DNA from: Yoonia sp.
GTDB lineage: Bacteria > Pseudomonadota > Alphaproteobacteria > Rhodobacterales > Rhodobacteraceae
Assembly: GCF_017854565.1 (NCBI RefSeq)
Contig: NZ_JAFMHJ010000033.1
Span: 1-35,065, forward strand
Direction of reading: 5' to 3'
Length of the DNA: 35,065 nucleotides
The notes below the pieces were generated by a model. The model worked only from the letters and a program-made list of their open reading frames with translations. It searched no databases and was not told where the DNA came from. The number at the start of each line of letters is the position of its first letter. The stretch's first letter is position 1. Shown here in pieces: positions 22,527 to 32,654 of the stretch. The position numbers and the translations under genes were made by a program.

Positions 22527-23390
22527 TTGTCACAGTCTGCATATCATCTTGTCCGTCCGGCCAGCCGCAGCACAAGTGTTGTGTTTGCATCGCCGCATAG
22601 TGGTCGGGACTATTCTGCCGCCTTTCTGGCGCGCAGTGTTCTGGATGCGCGGGAAATCCGGTCGTCCGAGGATGCTTTTGTCGATGTGCTGTTTGCGGCG
22701 GCGCCGGACCATGGCGCCCCGTTTTTGACAGCGACGGCACCGCGCGCCTATCTGGATCTGAACCGGGGGCCGGATGAGCTTGACCCGGCGTTGATCGAAG
22801 GGGTTCGGCGCAATCCGCATAATCCGCGCGTGACAAGCGGGCTGGGGGTGATTCCCCGCGTGGTTGCCAATGGGCGCCAGATCTATCGCGGCAAGTTGAC
22901 CCTAGCCGAGGCGCATCAGCGGATTGCGGGATGGTGGCGGCCCTATCACGATCAGTTGCAGACCTTGCTGGATGAGAGCAACAACGCATTTGGCGAGGCG
23001 ATCCTGATGGATTGTCATTCGATGCCCCATGAAGCGTTGGAGCACGCCGGTTCGCCCGGTGCCTTGCGGCCCGATGTGGTGTTGGGGGACCGGTTTGGCG
23101 CGGCGGCGGCTGGCGCGGTTGTAGAGCAAGTCGAGGCGGCGTTTGCCAATGCGGGGCTGCGGGTCGCGCGTAACATGCCGTTTGCCGGGGCCTATATCAC
23201 GCAGCACTATGGCCGCCCGTCGCGTGGGCAGCATGCGATACAGATCGAGATTGATCGCGCGGTTTACATGGACGAGCGGACGTTGGAGCCGAATGACGAT
23301 TTTGCGGGGTTCAAGGCGGTGTTGGATGGTGTGATTGCGGCGCTGGCTGATATTGGGCGCGTGAGGGATCAGCGTGTGGCCGCAGAGTAG
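22527..23390 (+). CDS. N-formylglutamate amidohydrolase family protein
   Basis: A 287-residue zinc hydrolase of the N-formylglutamate amidohydrolase (HutG2) family, which releases formate and glutamate in the last step of one histidine-degradation route. Motifs seen: FASPHSGRDYSAAF (about 20-33), AYLDLNRGPDELDP (about 74-87), GLGVIPRV, MDCHSMP (about 161-167; metal or catalytic region) and QIEIDRAVYMDE near 245. The start TTG 22527 is preferred because AGAGGAG lies 6 nt upstream; the 16-residue extension to TTG 22479 has none. No other hut genes are near, so the substrate could be a different N-formyl or N-acyl amino acid. Its TAG stop is within a palindromic repeat. Confidence 0.9.
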   Translation: MSQSAYHLVRPASRSTSVVFASPHSGRDYSAAFLARSVLDAREIRSSEDAFVDVLFAAAPDHGAPFLTATAPRAYLDLNRGPDELDPALIEGVRRNPHNPRVTSGLGVIPRVVANGRQIYRGKLTLAEAHQRIAGWWRPYHDQLQTLLDESNNAFGEAILMDCHSMPHEALEHAGSPGALRPDVVLGDRFGAAAAGAVVEQVEAAFANAGLRVARNMPFAGAYITQHYGRPSRGQHAIQIEIDRAVYMDERTLEPNDDFAGFKAVLDGVIAALADIGRVRDQRVAAE

Positions 23391-23413
23391 GGTGGATCTT
23401 GATCCACCTTACG
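23387..23413. repeat. Interspersed palindromic repeat (copy 4)
   Basis: GTAGGGTGGATC, TT, then GATCCACCTTAC gives a 12-bp hairpin with one mismatch. It carries the TAG stop (23388-23390) of the formylglutamate amidohydrolase and fills the whole gap to the convergent dinB stop (23416). It may act as a bidirectional 3' end. Confidence 0.8.
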
Positions 23414-23415
23414 GG

Positions 23416-24669
23416 TCAACGCAGGGCGCGCCCTTTGATGATTGCATCGGCGCCGAACTTCTGTCGGATTTGGTCGGCGGCCTTTTCGGCCTTGGCCCGC
23501 TGGTCCGCGCCGGGGTCGAGCAGGTCGGCTTCGCGATCTGCGCCCTGCGCGGATGTGATATCGGACAGGCCAACGCCGAGCAGCCGGTAGGGGCCCTGAT
23601 CGCCAGCCTGATCGAACAGTCCCCGCGCGGTGCGGTAGATCGTATCGGCCAATTGCGTCGGGTGCCGCAGGGACTGCCGTTTGGAGATCTGTTTGAATGC
23701 CGATGATTTGAGTTTCAGAGTCACGACCCGCCCTGCCTTGTCATTGGCTTTGGCCCGTGCGCTGACCTTTTCGGCCATGCGCCAGATGTGGCCGTCGAGG
23801 ATGTCGGTATCGTTGGTATCTTCGTTGAACGTCGTTTCATTGGACAGCGTCTTGACCGGGGCATTGACCTGAATGCGGCGCCCGTCTTCGCCCCTGGCCA
23901 AGCTGTAGAGCCGTTCGCCCATGCTGCCGAACCGGTCCTGCAGGTCGCGCCGGTCCCAGCGCAGCAGGTCATCGAACGTGCGTATGCCAGCGTCGTTCAG
24001 GCTGGTCTGGGCGGCGGGGCCAATGCCCCAGATCAGGCGCACGGAGCGGGGGCGGAGGAACGCTGTTGTTTCGGCCTTGCCGATGATCGAAAAACCACGG
24101 GGTTTGTCGAGATCGGACGCCACCTTTGCGAGGAATTTATTGTGTGACAGGCCGATGGAGCCAGACAGGCCCAATTCATCTTTCATCCGTTTGATCAGCC
24201 GCGCCAGCATCACTGCGGGTGGCGCATGGTGAAGGCGGGCGGTGCCGGACAAATCCATGAACGCCTCGTCCAGAGACAGGGGTTCGACGACGGGGGTCAG
24301 TTCGTCCATCATGGCCCGGATCGCCCGGGAGGCCGCGACGTAGGCATCGAAGCGGGGCCGCACGACGACCGCTTCGGGGCAGAGTTTCAGGGCCTGAAAC
24401 ATCGGCATCGCGGATTTGACGCCTTTGATTCGCGCCACGTAGCAGGCAGTTGACACCACGCCGCGTCTGCCGCCGCCGATGATGACGGGTTTATCGGCAA
24501 GCGCCGGATTGTCGCGCTTTTCCACGGACGCGTAGAAGGCATCGCAGTCCATATGGGCAATGGAGAGGGCGAATAGTTCCGGGTGCCGTGTCACCCGTGG
24601 ACTGCGGCAGTGCGGGCAGCGGGTTTCGCTGTCAGAGGTCATGAGGCAGTCGCGGCACAGGGCTTGCAT
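23416..24669 (-). CDS. dinB: DNA polymerase IV (Y-family) with N-terminal zinc ribbon
   Basis: A 417-residue translesion polymerase. Catalytic carboxylates lie in IAHMDCDAFYASVEKRD (about 37-53) and PLSLDEAFMDLSGTARL (about 136-152). SIGLSHNKFLAKVASDLDKPRGF and WGIGPAAQTSLNDAGIRTFDDLL (HhH/thumb) follow, then the little-finger domain. Residues 1-30 hold CRDC and CPHC pairs (Cys5, 8, 18, 21), a small zinc-ribbon extension absent from E. coli DinB. ATG 24669 is used because it keeps this ribbon; a shorter start at 24642 would break it. Neither has a clear ribosome binding site. The frame is open further upstream to 25137 but only through riboswitch DNA. No LexA box was recognised. Confidence 0.93.
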   Translation of the reverse strand: MQALCRDCLMTSDSETRCPHCRSPRVTRHPELFALSIAHMDCDAFYASVEKRDNPALADKPVIIGGGRRGVVSTACYVARIKGVKSAMPMFQALKLCPEAVVVRPRFDAYVAASRAIRAMMDELTPVVEPLSLDEAFMDLSGTARLHHAPPAVMLARLIKRMKDELGLSGSIGLSHNKFLAKVASDLDKPRGFSIIGKAETTAFLRPRSVRLIWGIGPAAQTSLNDAGIRTFDDLLRWDRRDLQDRFGSMGERLYSLARGEDGRRIQVNAPVKTLSNETTFNEDTNDTDILDGHIWRMAEKVSARAKANDKAGRVVTLKLKSSAFKQISKRQSLRHPTQLADTIYRTARGLFDQAGDQGPYRLLGVGLSDITSAQGADREADLLDPGADQRAKAEKAADQIRQKFGADAIIKGRALR

Positions 24670-24759
24670 GGGGGTATCGTATCTGAATGATCGGCGTTGT
24701 GCTATTTGCTTGCAGCGGGTTTCCGAGATGCGGGTTTCCGGTGGTTGATATCGGACTGT

Positions 24760-24782
24760 TGGATTTTTTTTCGAAAAATCCA
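24760..24782 (+). terminator. AT-rich hairpin in the dinB-dadA gap
   Basis: TGGATTTTT, a TTTCG loop and AAAAATCCA form a perfect 9-bp stem directly before dispersed repeat copy B. It stands out in a GC-rich context. It could be a terminator-like structure on either strand or belong to the repeat. Confidence 0.5.
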
Positions 24783-24783
24783 T

Positions 24784-24815
24784 GCCTCCGGCGGGGATAT
24801 TTGACCTCGGAAGAA
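24784..24815 (+). repeat. Dispersed repeat, copy B (GCCTCCGGCGGGGATATTT type)
   Basis: It matches copy A (14620-14651) over the 19-nt core and the following CTCGGAAGAA; only the 3 nt between differ. Here it lies upstream of the glycine riboswitch. Confidence 0.8.
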
Positions 24816-24887
24816 ACAGGAGAACGCGGCGATGAATTGGATTGCGTGCTGCGACAATCTGGCATAAGTTTCGCATCGGAAACACGC

Positions 24888-25072
24888 CGACCGGGAGAGA
24901 ACGGTCAGGCCCGTCGCCGAAGGAGCAACCGCCCCGGTCACTCTCAGGCAAACGGACCGGTTGGGGTGCAATACGCCGAAGAGTGGTCAATTGGCCCGCC
25001 GAAGGAGCAAGCCGTGTTTGCGGTGAATCTCTCAGGTACAACAGACGGTGGGGGCAGCGGTGCAACAGCACC
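24888..25072 (+). promoter_or_regulatory. Tandem glycine riboswitch upstream of dadA
   Basis: Two glycine aptamers are seen in series. Aptamer 1 (about 24888-24966) has GGGAGAGA, then GCCGAAGGAGCAA (24916-24928) and CTCTCAGGCAAA (24941-24952). Aptamer 2 (about 24976-25056) repeats GCCGAAGGAGCAA (24998-25010) and CTCTCAGGTACA (25029-25040). These are the conserved cores of the family. A short GGTGC-AACA-GCACC hairpin (25059-25072) follows, just before the ribosome binding site of the TTG-started dadA-like gene, and may be the expression platform. Glycine binding probably switches on the gene; such switches usually control glycine cleavage genes. Confidence 0.92.
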
Positions 25073-25090
25073 TTTGGCGGAGCAGGAAAT

Positions 25091-26311
25091 TTGACCACTA
25101 TTGCCGTACTTGGCGCCGGGATTACCGGCGTGACCACTGCGTATTCCCTGATGGAGCGCGGATTTGAGGTGACGGTTTTTGACCGTCAGCGCTATGCCGG
25201 GATGGAAACCAGTTTTGCCAATGGGGGGCAACTGAGCGCCTCGAATGCGGAAGTGTGGAACCAATGGTCCACTGTCATAAAAGGCATCAAGTGGATGCTG
25301 CAGGGCGATGCGCCGTTGTTCGTGAACCCGCGTCCCGGTTGGCACAAGGTCAGCTGGATGACCGAATTCCTGGCGAATATTCCCCGGTACAAATCCAATA
25401 CCATCAAGACAGCCGGGATGGCCGTTGCCGCCCGTGCCGGTCTGGCCGAGATGGCCGAGAAATCGGGCGTCGATTTTGATTTCAGCCCTGCGGGTATCCT
25501 GCATTTCTATAAGGCTGAAAAAGATCTCAAGCATGCCCGCATGGTCAACGGTTTGCTGGCCGAGGGCGGGCTGGAGCGACACGAGTTGACTGTCGATGAG
25601 GTGATGGCCCGCGAACCCACGCTGCGTGGTGATATTATTGGTGGTTTCTGGACGGAAAGCGACAGCACCGGTGATATTCATAAGTTCACCATGGGTCTGG
25701 CTGATTGGCTGAAGGCGCAGGGGGTCGTGTTCAAGCTGGGCGCGCCTGTGACGGACCTGCATGTCAAGCCGGATGGGGTTTATGTGGAATGTGGCCATGA
25801 AGAGCGCTTTGACGGGGTGGTTGTTTCTGCGGGTGTTGCCAGCCGAAAATTCGCGCAGATGCTTGGGGATCGGGTCAATGTCTATCCGGTGAAGGGGTAT
25901 TCGATCACGGTCAATCTGGATGACGCGGCCAGTCAAGCGGCTGCGCCGACGACATCGTTGTTGGATGACAAGGCCAAGATCGTGTCGTCGCGTCTGGGCA
26001 AGAACCGCCTGCGCATTGCCGGCACTGCCGAGTTCAACGGCGAGAACCGCGACATTCTGGAGCGCCGGGTTCGCCCGCTGGTCAAATGGTGTGAAACCCA
26101 TTTTCCTGAGGTGTCCACGGAGAACTGTATTCCCTGGGCCGGTCTGCGTCCGATGATGCCAAATATGATGCCCCGCGTCGGCCCCGGCAAAAAAGATAGG
26201 GTCTTCTATAATACCGGTCACGGGCATCTGGGCTGGACACTGAGCCCGGCCACCGCAGAGACGATCGGTGCGACTGTTGCCGCGCGGTTCCAAAGCAATA
26301 GTATGCGATAG
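25091..26311 (+). CDS. dadA: D-amino acid dehydrogenase-like FAD oxidoreductase
   Basis: A 406-residue flavoprotein of the DadA/DAO family. The Rossmann dinucleotide motif IAVLGAGITGVTTAYSLMER is at about 4-23. ETSFANGGQLSASNAEVWNQW, FDFSPAGILHFYKAEKDL and GLRPMMPNMMPRVGP are hallmark DadA segments. The C-terminal GHGHLGWTLSPATAETIG closes the FAD site. Such enzymes oxidise D-amino acids to keto acids and pass electrons to the respiratory chain. A glycine riboswitch directly upstream suggests the physiological substrate includes glycine, or that the enzyme relieves excess glycine. TTG 25091 is the start: GGAG and AGGA lie just upstream, and longer in-frame starts run through the riboswitch. 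Confidence 0.9.
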   Translation: MTTIAVLGAGITGVTTAYSLMERGFEVTVFDRQRYAGMETSFANGGQLSASNAEVWNQWSTVIKGIKWMLQGDAPLFVNPRPGWHKVSWMTEFLANIPRYKSNTIKTAGMAVAARAGLAEMAEKSGVDFDFSPAGILHFYKAEKDLKHARMVNGLLAEGGLERHELTVDEVMAREPTLRGDIIGGFWTESDSTGDIHKFTMGLADWLKAQGVVFKLGAPVTDLHVKPDGVYVECGHEERFDGVVVSAGVASRKFAQMLGDRVNVYPVKGYSITVNLDDAASQAAAPTTSLLDDKAKIVSSRLGKNRLRIAGTAEFNGENRDILERRVRPLVKWCETHFPEVSTENCIPWAGLRPMMPNMMPRVGPGKKDRVFYNTGHGHLGWTLSPATAETIGATVAARFQSNSMR

Positions 26312-26373
26312 TATACATTGAAAACCATCTGACGCCCGGCTATCTGTTCTTCATAGCAATGAAGGACAGATTA

Positions 26374-27264
26374 ATGCGTATCGAAGACCTGTTGGCTGAA
26401 TTTTTGGGCCAAAATATACTGTATATGCTGCTGGCGCTGTTTATCGTCATCTGCATCATGGCAGGTGTGCGGATTGTGCCGCAATCCGAGAAATATGTGG
26501 TTGAGCGATTGGGCCGGCTGCACGCCGTGCTTGGGCCTGGCATCAACTTTATCGTGCCGTTTCTGGATCGGGTGCGGCACAAGGTTTCGGTGTTGGAACG
26601 CCAGTTGCCTGCGATGACGCAGGATGCGATTACGTCGGATAACGTGCTGGTGCAGGTCGAAACGAGCGTGTTTTACCGTATCATTGAGCCCGAAAAGACA
26701 GTTTACAGGATCCGCGACGTCGATGCGGCGATTTCAACCACGGTGGCGGGCATTGTCCGGTCGGAAATTGGCCGGATGGAGCTGGATCAGGTGCAAGCGA
26801 ACCGCGCCACGTTGATTGATGCCGTTCGCGAACAGGTTGCCCAGCAGGTCGATGACTGGGGTATCGAAGTGACCCGCGCCGAGATTTTGGATGTAAATCT
26901 GGATCAGGCGACGCGGGCCGCGATGTTGCAGCAGTTGAATGCAGAGCGCGCGCGCCGTGCATCGGTCACAGAAGCGGAAGGCCGCAAACGGGCCGTCGAA
27001 TTGCAGGCCGATGCTGATCTTTATGCCGCAAAGCAAGAATCAGAGGCGCGCCGTGTGCTGGCCGATGCCGAAGCGTATGCGACGCAGGTTGTCGCGGTCG
27101 CGATTGCTGAAAACGGGCTTGAGGCTGCGCAGTATCAGGTGGCGCTGAAGCAGGTTGAAGCACTGCAGAAACTGGGTGCCGGGTCGGGGAACCAGACCAT
27201 CGTATTGCCTGCGAACGCATTGGATGCGTTTGGGGACGCCTTCAAAATGCTGAAAGGACGCTGA
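26374..27264 (+). CDS. SPFH/band-7 membrane protein (QmcA-like stomatin)
   Basis: A 296-residue SPFH-domain protein. One N-terminal membrane helix (about 12-32, LYMLLALFIVICIMAGVRIV) is followed by the SPFH domain beginning VPQSEKYVVERLGR and including FIVPFLDRVRHKVSVLERQLP, DNVLVQVETSVFYRI and WGIEVTRAEILDV. A long alanine/glutamate-rich coiled coil (about 185-260) comes next and the tail reads TIVLPANALDAFGDAF. Such proteins form ring cages that organise membranes and proteases. The nfeD gene starts one base after its stop, the classical stomatin-NfeD pair. ATG 26374 is preferred over ATG 26359 because AAGGA lies 7 nt upstream. Confidence 0.94.
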   Translation: MRIEDLLAEFLGQNILYMLLALFIVICIMAGVRIVPQSEKYVVERLGRLHAVLGPGINFIVPFLDRVRHKVSVLERQLPAMTQDAITSDNVLVQVETSVFYRIIEPEKTVYRIRDVDAAISTTVAGIVRSEIGRMELDQVQANRATLIDAVREQVAQQVDDWGIEVTRAEILDVNLDQATRAAMLQQLNAERARRASVTEAEGRKRAVELQADADLYAAKQESEARRVLADAEAYATQVVAVAIAENGLEAAQYQVALKQVEALQKLGAGSGNQTIVLPANALDAFGDAFKMLKGR

Positions 27265-27265
27265 T

Positions 27266-27538
27266 ATGCCTCTTTGGACAGAATGGTGGGTGTGGATGTC
27301 CGGGGCGCTGATCCTGGCCACATTGGAGGTCCTGCTGCCGGGGTACATTTTCCTTGGATTTGCCATGGGTGCGGCGGTGATGGGGGTGCTGCTGCTGTTT
27401 GGCTTGTCGGCCGCCGGTTTTGCAGTGACGTTGGTGATTTTTGCGGTGTTATCGCTGATTTCATATATCCTTATGCGCAAATACTTTGGCCTGCGCAGCG
27501 GGCAGGTCAAGATTTGGGATACCGACATTAATGAATAA
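27266..27538 (+). CDS. NfeD-like membrane protein (short form)
   Basis: A 90-residue membrane partner of the upstream SPFH protein. MSGALILATLEVLLPGYIFLGFAMGAAVMGVLLLFG and a second strong hydrophobic stretch FAVTLVIFAVLSLISYILM make two or three helices. Almost nothing follows RSGQVKIWDTDINE, so the C-terminal OB-fold of longer NfeD proteins is largely missing; short forms are known. AAAGGA precedes ATG 27266. The TAA stop touches a palindromic repeat. Confidence 0.86.
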   Translation: MPLWTEWWVWMSGALILATLEVLLPGYIFLGFAMGAAVMGVLLLFGLSAAGFAVTLVIFAVLSLISYILMRKYFGLRSGQVKIWDTDINE

Positions 27539-27557
27539 GGTGGGGTTATCCCCATCC
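27536..27557. repeat. Interspersed palindromic repeat (copy 5, divergent)
   Basis: TAAGGTGGGG, TTA, then TCCCCATCC gives a hairpin that starts at the nfeD stop codon (TAA, 27536-27538). It fills the gap to the convergent pyrF stop (27564). It resembles the GGGTGGGTT-type repeats but is less conserved. Confidence 0.6.
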
Positions 27558-27563
27558 TTTCGC

Positions 27564-28283
27564 TTAGTCGGGGCGCCGGGCCTGCGGTGAGGCCATTTCG
27601 GCGATAATGCTTTGGGCGGCTGCGCGTGGGTTTTCGGCCTGCCAGATGGGGCGCCCGACCACCACATGATCGGCCCCGTTCGCAATCGCCTGGGCCGGGG
27701 TCATCACCCGCTTTTGGTCGCCAAGTGCGGCACCGGCGGGCCGCACGCCGGGGGTGACGATCAACTTGCCTGCCGCTTCGGGCAGGGCGCGGATCAATGC
27801 CGCCTCTTGGGGGGATGCGATCACACCGTCGGCACCGTTCATGAGCGCGATACCCGCCCGTTCCTGTACCAGATCCGCGATATTGCCGGGCTTGATACAA
27901 GAGGCATCCAGATCGGCGCGGTCCAGCGAGGTCAGGATTGTAACCGCAAGGATTTTCATGTCAGAACCCCCGGCCCCTTCGCGGGCGGCGCGCACGACAT
28001 GTGGGTCGCCGTGCACGGTCAGGAAATCCAGATCGAATTGGGCGATGCCGCGCACCGCAGCTTCGACCGTGGCACCGATGTCAAAGAACTTCATGTCCAG
28101 AAAAATACGTTTGCCATGTTCCTGCTTGAGTTCATTCGCGAGCGCGAGGCCACCGCCGGTGAGCATGCCAAGCCCGATCTTGTAAAAGCTGACGCTGTCG
28201 CCCAGCACGCGGGCCAGTTCAAGGCCAGCCACCACATTGGGCACGTCCATCGCAACGATCAGGCGGTCATCAGATGCAATCAT
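27564..28283 (-). CDS. pyrF: Orotidine 5'-phosphate decarboxylase
   Basis: A 239-residue TIM-barrel enzyme that converts OMP to UMP, the last step of de novo UMP synthesis. The catalytic array is FLDMKFFDIGAT (Asp63, Lys65, Asp68). FYKIGLGML (about 33-41), LTVHGDP and the phosphate-binding PGVRPAG and VVVGRPIW loops (near 178 and 214) are present. Length is normal. It starts at ATG 28283 and converges with nfeD. It is separated from clpB by a 223-bp divergent region. Confidence 0.96.
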   Translation of the reverse strand: MIASDDRLIVAMDVPNVVAGLELARVLGDSVSFYKIGLGMLTGGGLALANELKQEHGKRIFLDMKFFDIGATVEAAVRGIAQFDLDFLTVHGDPHVVRAAREGAGGSDMKILAVTILTSLDRADLDASCIKPGNIADLVQERAGIALMNGADGVIASPQEAALIRALPEAAGKLIVTPGVRPAGAALGDQKRVMTPAQAIANGADHVVVGRPIWQAENPRAAAQSIIAEMASPQARRPD

Positions 28284-28397
28284 GGGCGTTCCTTTCAGGG
28301 GTTTTATGCGGATTGGCCCAGCCGTTCGCGGTGGTCAAGGAAGAATCAGGAATTCGACCATGGGATTGACGTAAATCAAAGGAAAGTGACGCGATAA

Positions 28398-28427
28398 CTT
28401 GTCAACTGTGGCGACGCTTCCCATTTA
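28398..28427 (+). promoter_or_regulatory. Heat-shock (RpoH-type) promoter of clpB
   Basis: CTTG (28398-28401), 18 nt, then CCCATTTA (28420-28427) match the sigma-32 layout of CTTG and CCCCATNT-like -10. It leaves a 5' leader of about 70 nt before the clpB AAAGGAGA site. This fits the family: clpB is a core heat-shock gene. Confidence 0.7.
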
Positions 28428-28506
28428 GGGACCGAGGCCCGGTCAAGGGATGTGCTGCCAAGTCAGGCATTCTAAATTCTGTGGGCGCTTAACAAAGGAG
28501 ATATTC

Positions 28507-31119
<2,613 letters not shown>

Positions 31120-31121
31120 TC

Positions 31122-31153
31122 ACAAGGGGCGCCTTCGGGCGCCCCTTGTTTCA
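31122..31153 (+). terminator. Intrinsic terminator of clpB
   Basis: ACAAGGGGCGCC, TTCG, GGCGCCCCTTGT is a perfect 12-bp stem with a UUCG loop, followed by TTTCA. It starts 3 nt after the clpB stop. Confidence 0.95.
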
Positions 31154-31212
31154 TTGCGGATAGTCTGCTTAAAAGCGTGATCTGCCGGGTCCATACAAGG
31201 AATGAATGACCT

Positions 31213-31818
31213 ATGTCTGACAGTGAACTTAACAAGCCGCGCAGCACGCGCCGGCGCTTGGTCATTTGGGGTGCTGTGATTGCTGTGGCACTGGCCGGGA
31301 CGGTTTACGCCTTGGGTGGGGGGCGCGCGTTTGCGCAGATTGCGGGCCACACAACGCATATGCACGGCGCGCATGACATGGCGAATATGCCCGGTCTGCG
31401 CGGTGTCGATGCGACGCAGCAGGAGACTGACGAGCTTGCCATCATGTTCAACAACTTTTCCAACATCACCCGCGAAGTGACCAATCTGCCCAACGGTATC
31501 CGCACGGTTACGGCATCGTACAACGAAGAGGTGATGGCGGCGCTGGTCAGTCACGTGGCGGGTATGATTGGCCGGGTCGAAGACGGTCGCGACCCGCAGA
31601 TATTTATCCAAAGCCCGACGCTTGATATTCTGTTCGAGCGCGGTGCGGCGATCGTGACTGATATTGAGGTGACGGACGCCGGGATCGTGGTGACACAAAC
31701 GTCCGATGATCCGCAGGTCGTGGCCGCATTGCACACCCACGCGGCAGAGGTGACAGATCTGGCGAACCGCGGCATGGAAGCGGTGCATGAAAGCATGGCG
31801 CAGCGGGTCGTTAACTGA
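31213..31818 (+). CDS. Membrane-anchored His/Met-rich protein of unknown function
   Basis: A 201-residue protein with a basic N-terminus (NKPRSTRRR), one membrane helix (about 16-37) and a periplasmic body. Just after the anchor lies a His/Met-rich patch, HTTHMHGAHDMANMPG (about 46-61), suggestive of Cu or heme binding. The body has LAIMFNNFSNITREVTNLPNGIRTVTAS and ends with VVAALHTHAAEVTDLANRGMEAVHESMAQ, a pattern with more His. No known catalytic motif is seen. AAGGA lies 10 nt before ATG 31213. It stands between terminators of clpB and its own (31848-31875), so it is a single-gene unit. I recognise no family with confidence. Confidence 0.8.
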   Translation: MSDSELNKPRSTRRRLVIWGAVIAVALAGTVYALGGGRAFAQIAGHTTHMHGAHDMANMPGLRGVDATQQETDELAIMFNNFSNITREVTNLPNGIRTVTASYNEEVMAALVSHVAGMIGRVEDGRDPQIFIQSPTLDILFERGAAIVTDIEVTDAGIVVTQTSDDPQVVAALHTHAAEVTDLANRGMEAVHESMAQRVVN

Positions 31819-31847
31819 CTTCCCGATTGACCCGACCAAACAAACAA

Positions 31848-31875
31848 AAAGCCCCGGTCGATTGACCGGGGCTTT
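31848..31875. terminator. Bidirectional intrinsic terminator
   Basis: AAAGCCCCGGTC, GATT, GACCGGGGCTTT form a perfect 12-bp stem with A- and T-rich flanks on both sides. It serves the His/Met-rich gene and the convergent fasciclin gene. Confidence 0.92.
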
Positions 31876-31896
31876 GTTCGTTTTGGCTTGTCGGAT

Positions 31897-32373
31897 TTAG
31901 CTTGGTGGCAGGATCACTTTGTCGATGACGTGGATCACGCCGTTCGATGCTTCGATGTCTGCTGCGACCACGTTGGCGTCGTTCACCATCACGCCGCCTT
32001 CGGTCATGATTGTGACGTCTGCACCGTTCACGGTCGTCGCCATCATGTCGTTGGTCAGATCAGTGGACATCACTTTGCCCGCGATGACGTGGTAGGTCAG
32101 GATCGCGGCAAGGGCTTCTGGATCAGCCAGCAGGCTTTCGACTGTGCCTTCGGGCAGCGCGGCAAAGGCTTCGTCTGTGGGGGCGAACACGGTAAACGGT
32201 CCTTCGCCTTTCAGGGTGTCGACCAGACCGGCGGCCTGTACGGCAGCGACGAGCGTTGTGAAGGTGCCCGCGTCAATGGCTGTGTCAACGATGTCTTTGG
32301 TGTGGCCCGCGGCAAAGGCGCTTGAGGCCAGAGCGGTTGTTGTTGCGAGTGCGATAAATGTTCTGCGTAGCAT
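31897..32373 (-). CDS. Exported fasciclin (FAS1) domain protein
   Basis: A 158-residue secreted protein: signal peptide (about 1-22, ending AFAAG), then a single FAS1 domain. It has H1/H2-type signatures [46 protein letters not shown] (about 25-70) and [11 protein letters not shown] (about 146-156), plus TYHVIAGKV in between. FAS1 proteins bind surfaces or other proteins. In Rhodobacter sphaeroides, to my knowledge, a fasciclin gene belongs to the RpoE singlet-oxygen regulon. A TGATCC/TAAAC promoter-like pair upstream here is consistent with that. It starts at ATG 32373; the gene is divergent from msrP. Confidence 0.93.
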   Translation of the reverse strand: MLRRTFIALATTTALASSAFAAGHTKDIVDTAIDAGTFTTLVAAVQAAGLVDTLKGEGPFTVFAPTDEAFAALPEGTVESLLADPEALAAILTYHVIAGKVMSTDLTNDMMATTVNGADVTIMTEGGVMVNDANVVAADIEASNGVIHVIDKVILPPS

Positions 32374-32419
32374 TGGTAGTCTCCCAGTTTGTGTGGGATG
32401 CCGTTTGTTGGCATCTAGA

Positions 32420-32449
32420 GTTTATACGGCCGCTGTCAGAACCGGATCA
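32420..32449 (-). promoter_or_regulatory. Possible RpoE (ECF sigma) promoter of the fasciclin gene
   Basis: On the minus strand TGATCC (32449-32444), 19 nt, then TAAAC (32424-32420) resembles the Rhodobacter RpoE promoter (TGATCC with TAAGA). It lies about 50 bp before the fasciclin start. The -10 matches only partly and the spacing is 1 nt longer than usual, so this is tentative. Confidence 0.4.
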
Positions 32450-32654
32450 CCGGGGATTTCCGCCAATGCAACTTGACGAATTGCACGCCGCGCCTAAGCC
32501 ACAGCGTTTTGGGATTTCCATTCACAGTTGTGTGACAAACCGTGATTGAACCGGGATGATCTTGGATCATTTCACTGATCTGGCGGCATCGTGAGACATC
32601 TTTCAATACTTATCCTCTATATGATGTCTGGCAACGAATTGAATGGAGAGGCCA

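Noticed and set aside
24842-25090. Longer N-terminus for the DadA-like protein
   Set aside because: It would translate the riboswitch; the FAD-binding strand begins normally right after TTG 25091.
24670-25137. Longer N-terminus for DinB
   Set aside because: The frame is open, but it crosses the glycine riboswitch and the start of the divergent dadA gene, and residues show no domain.
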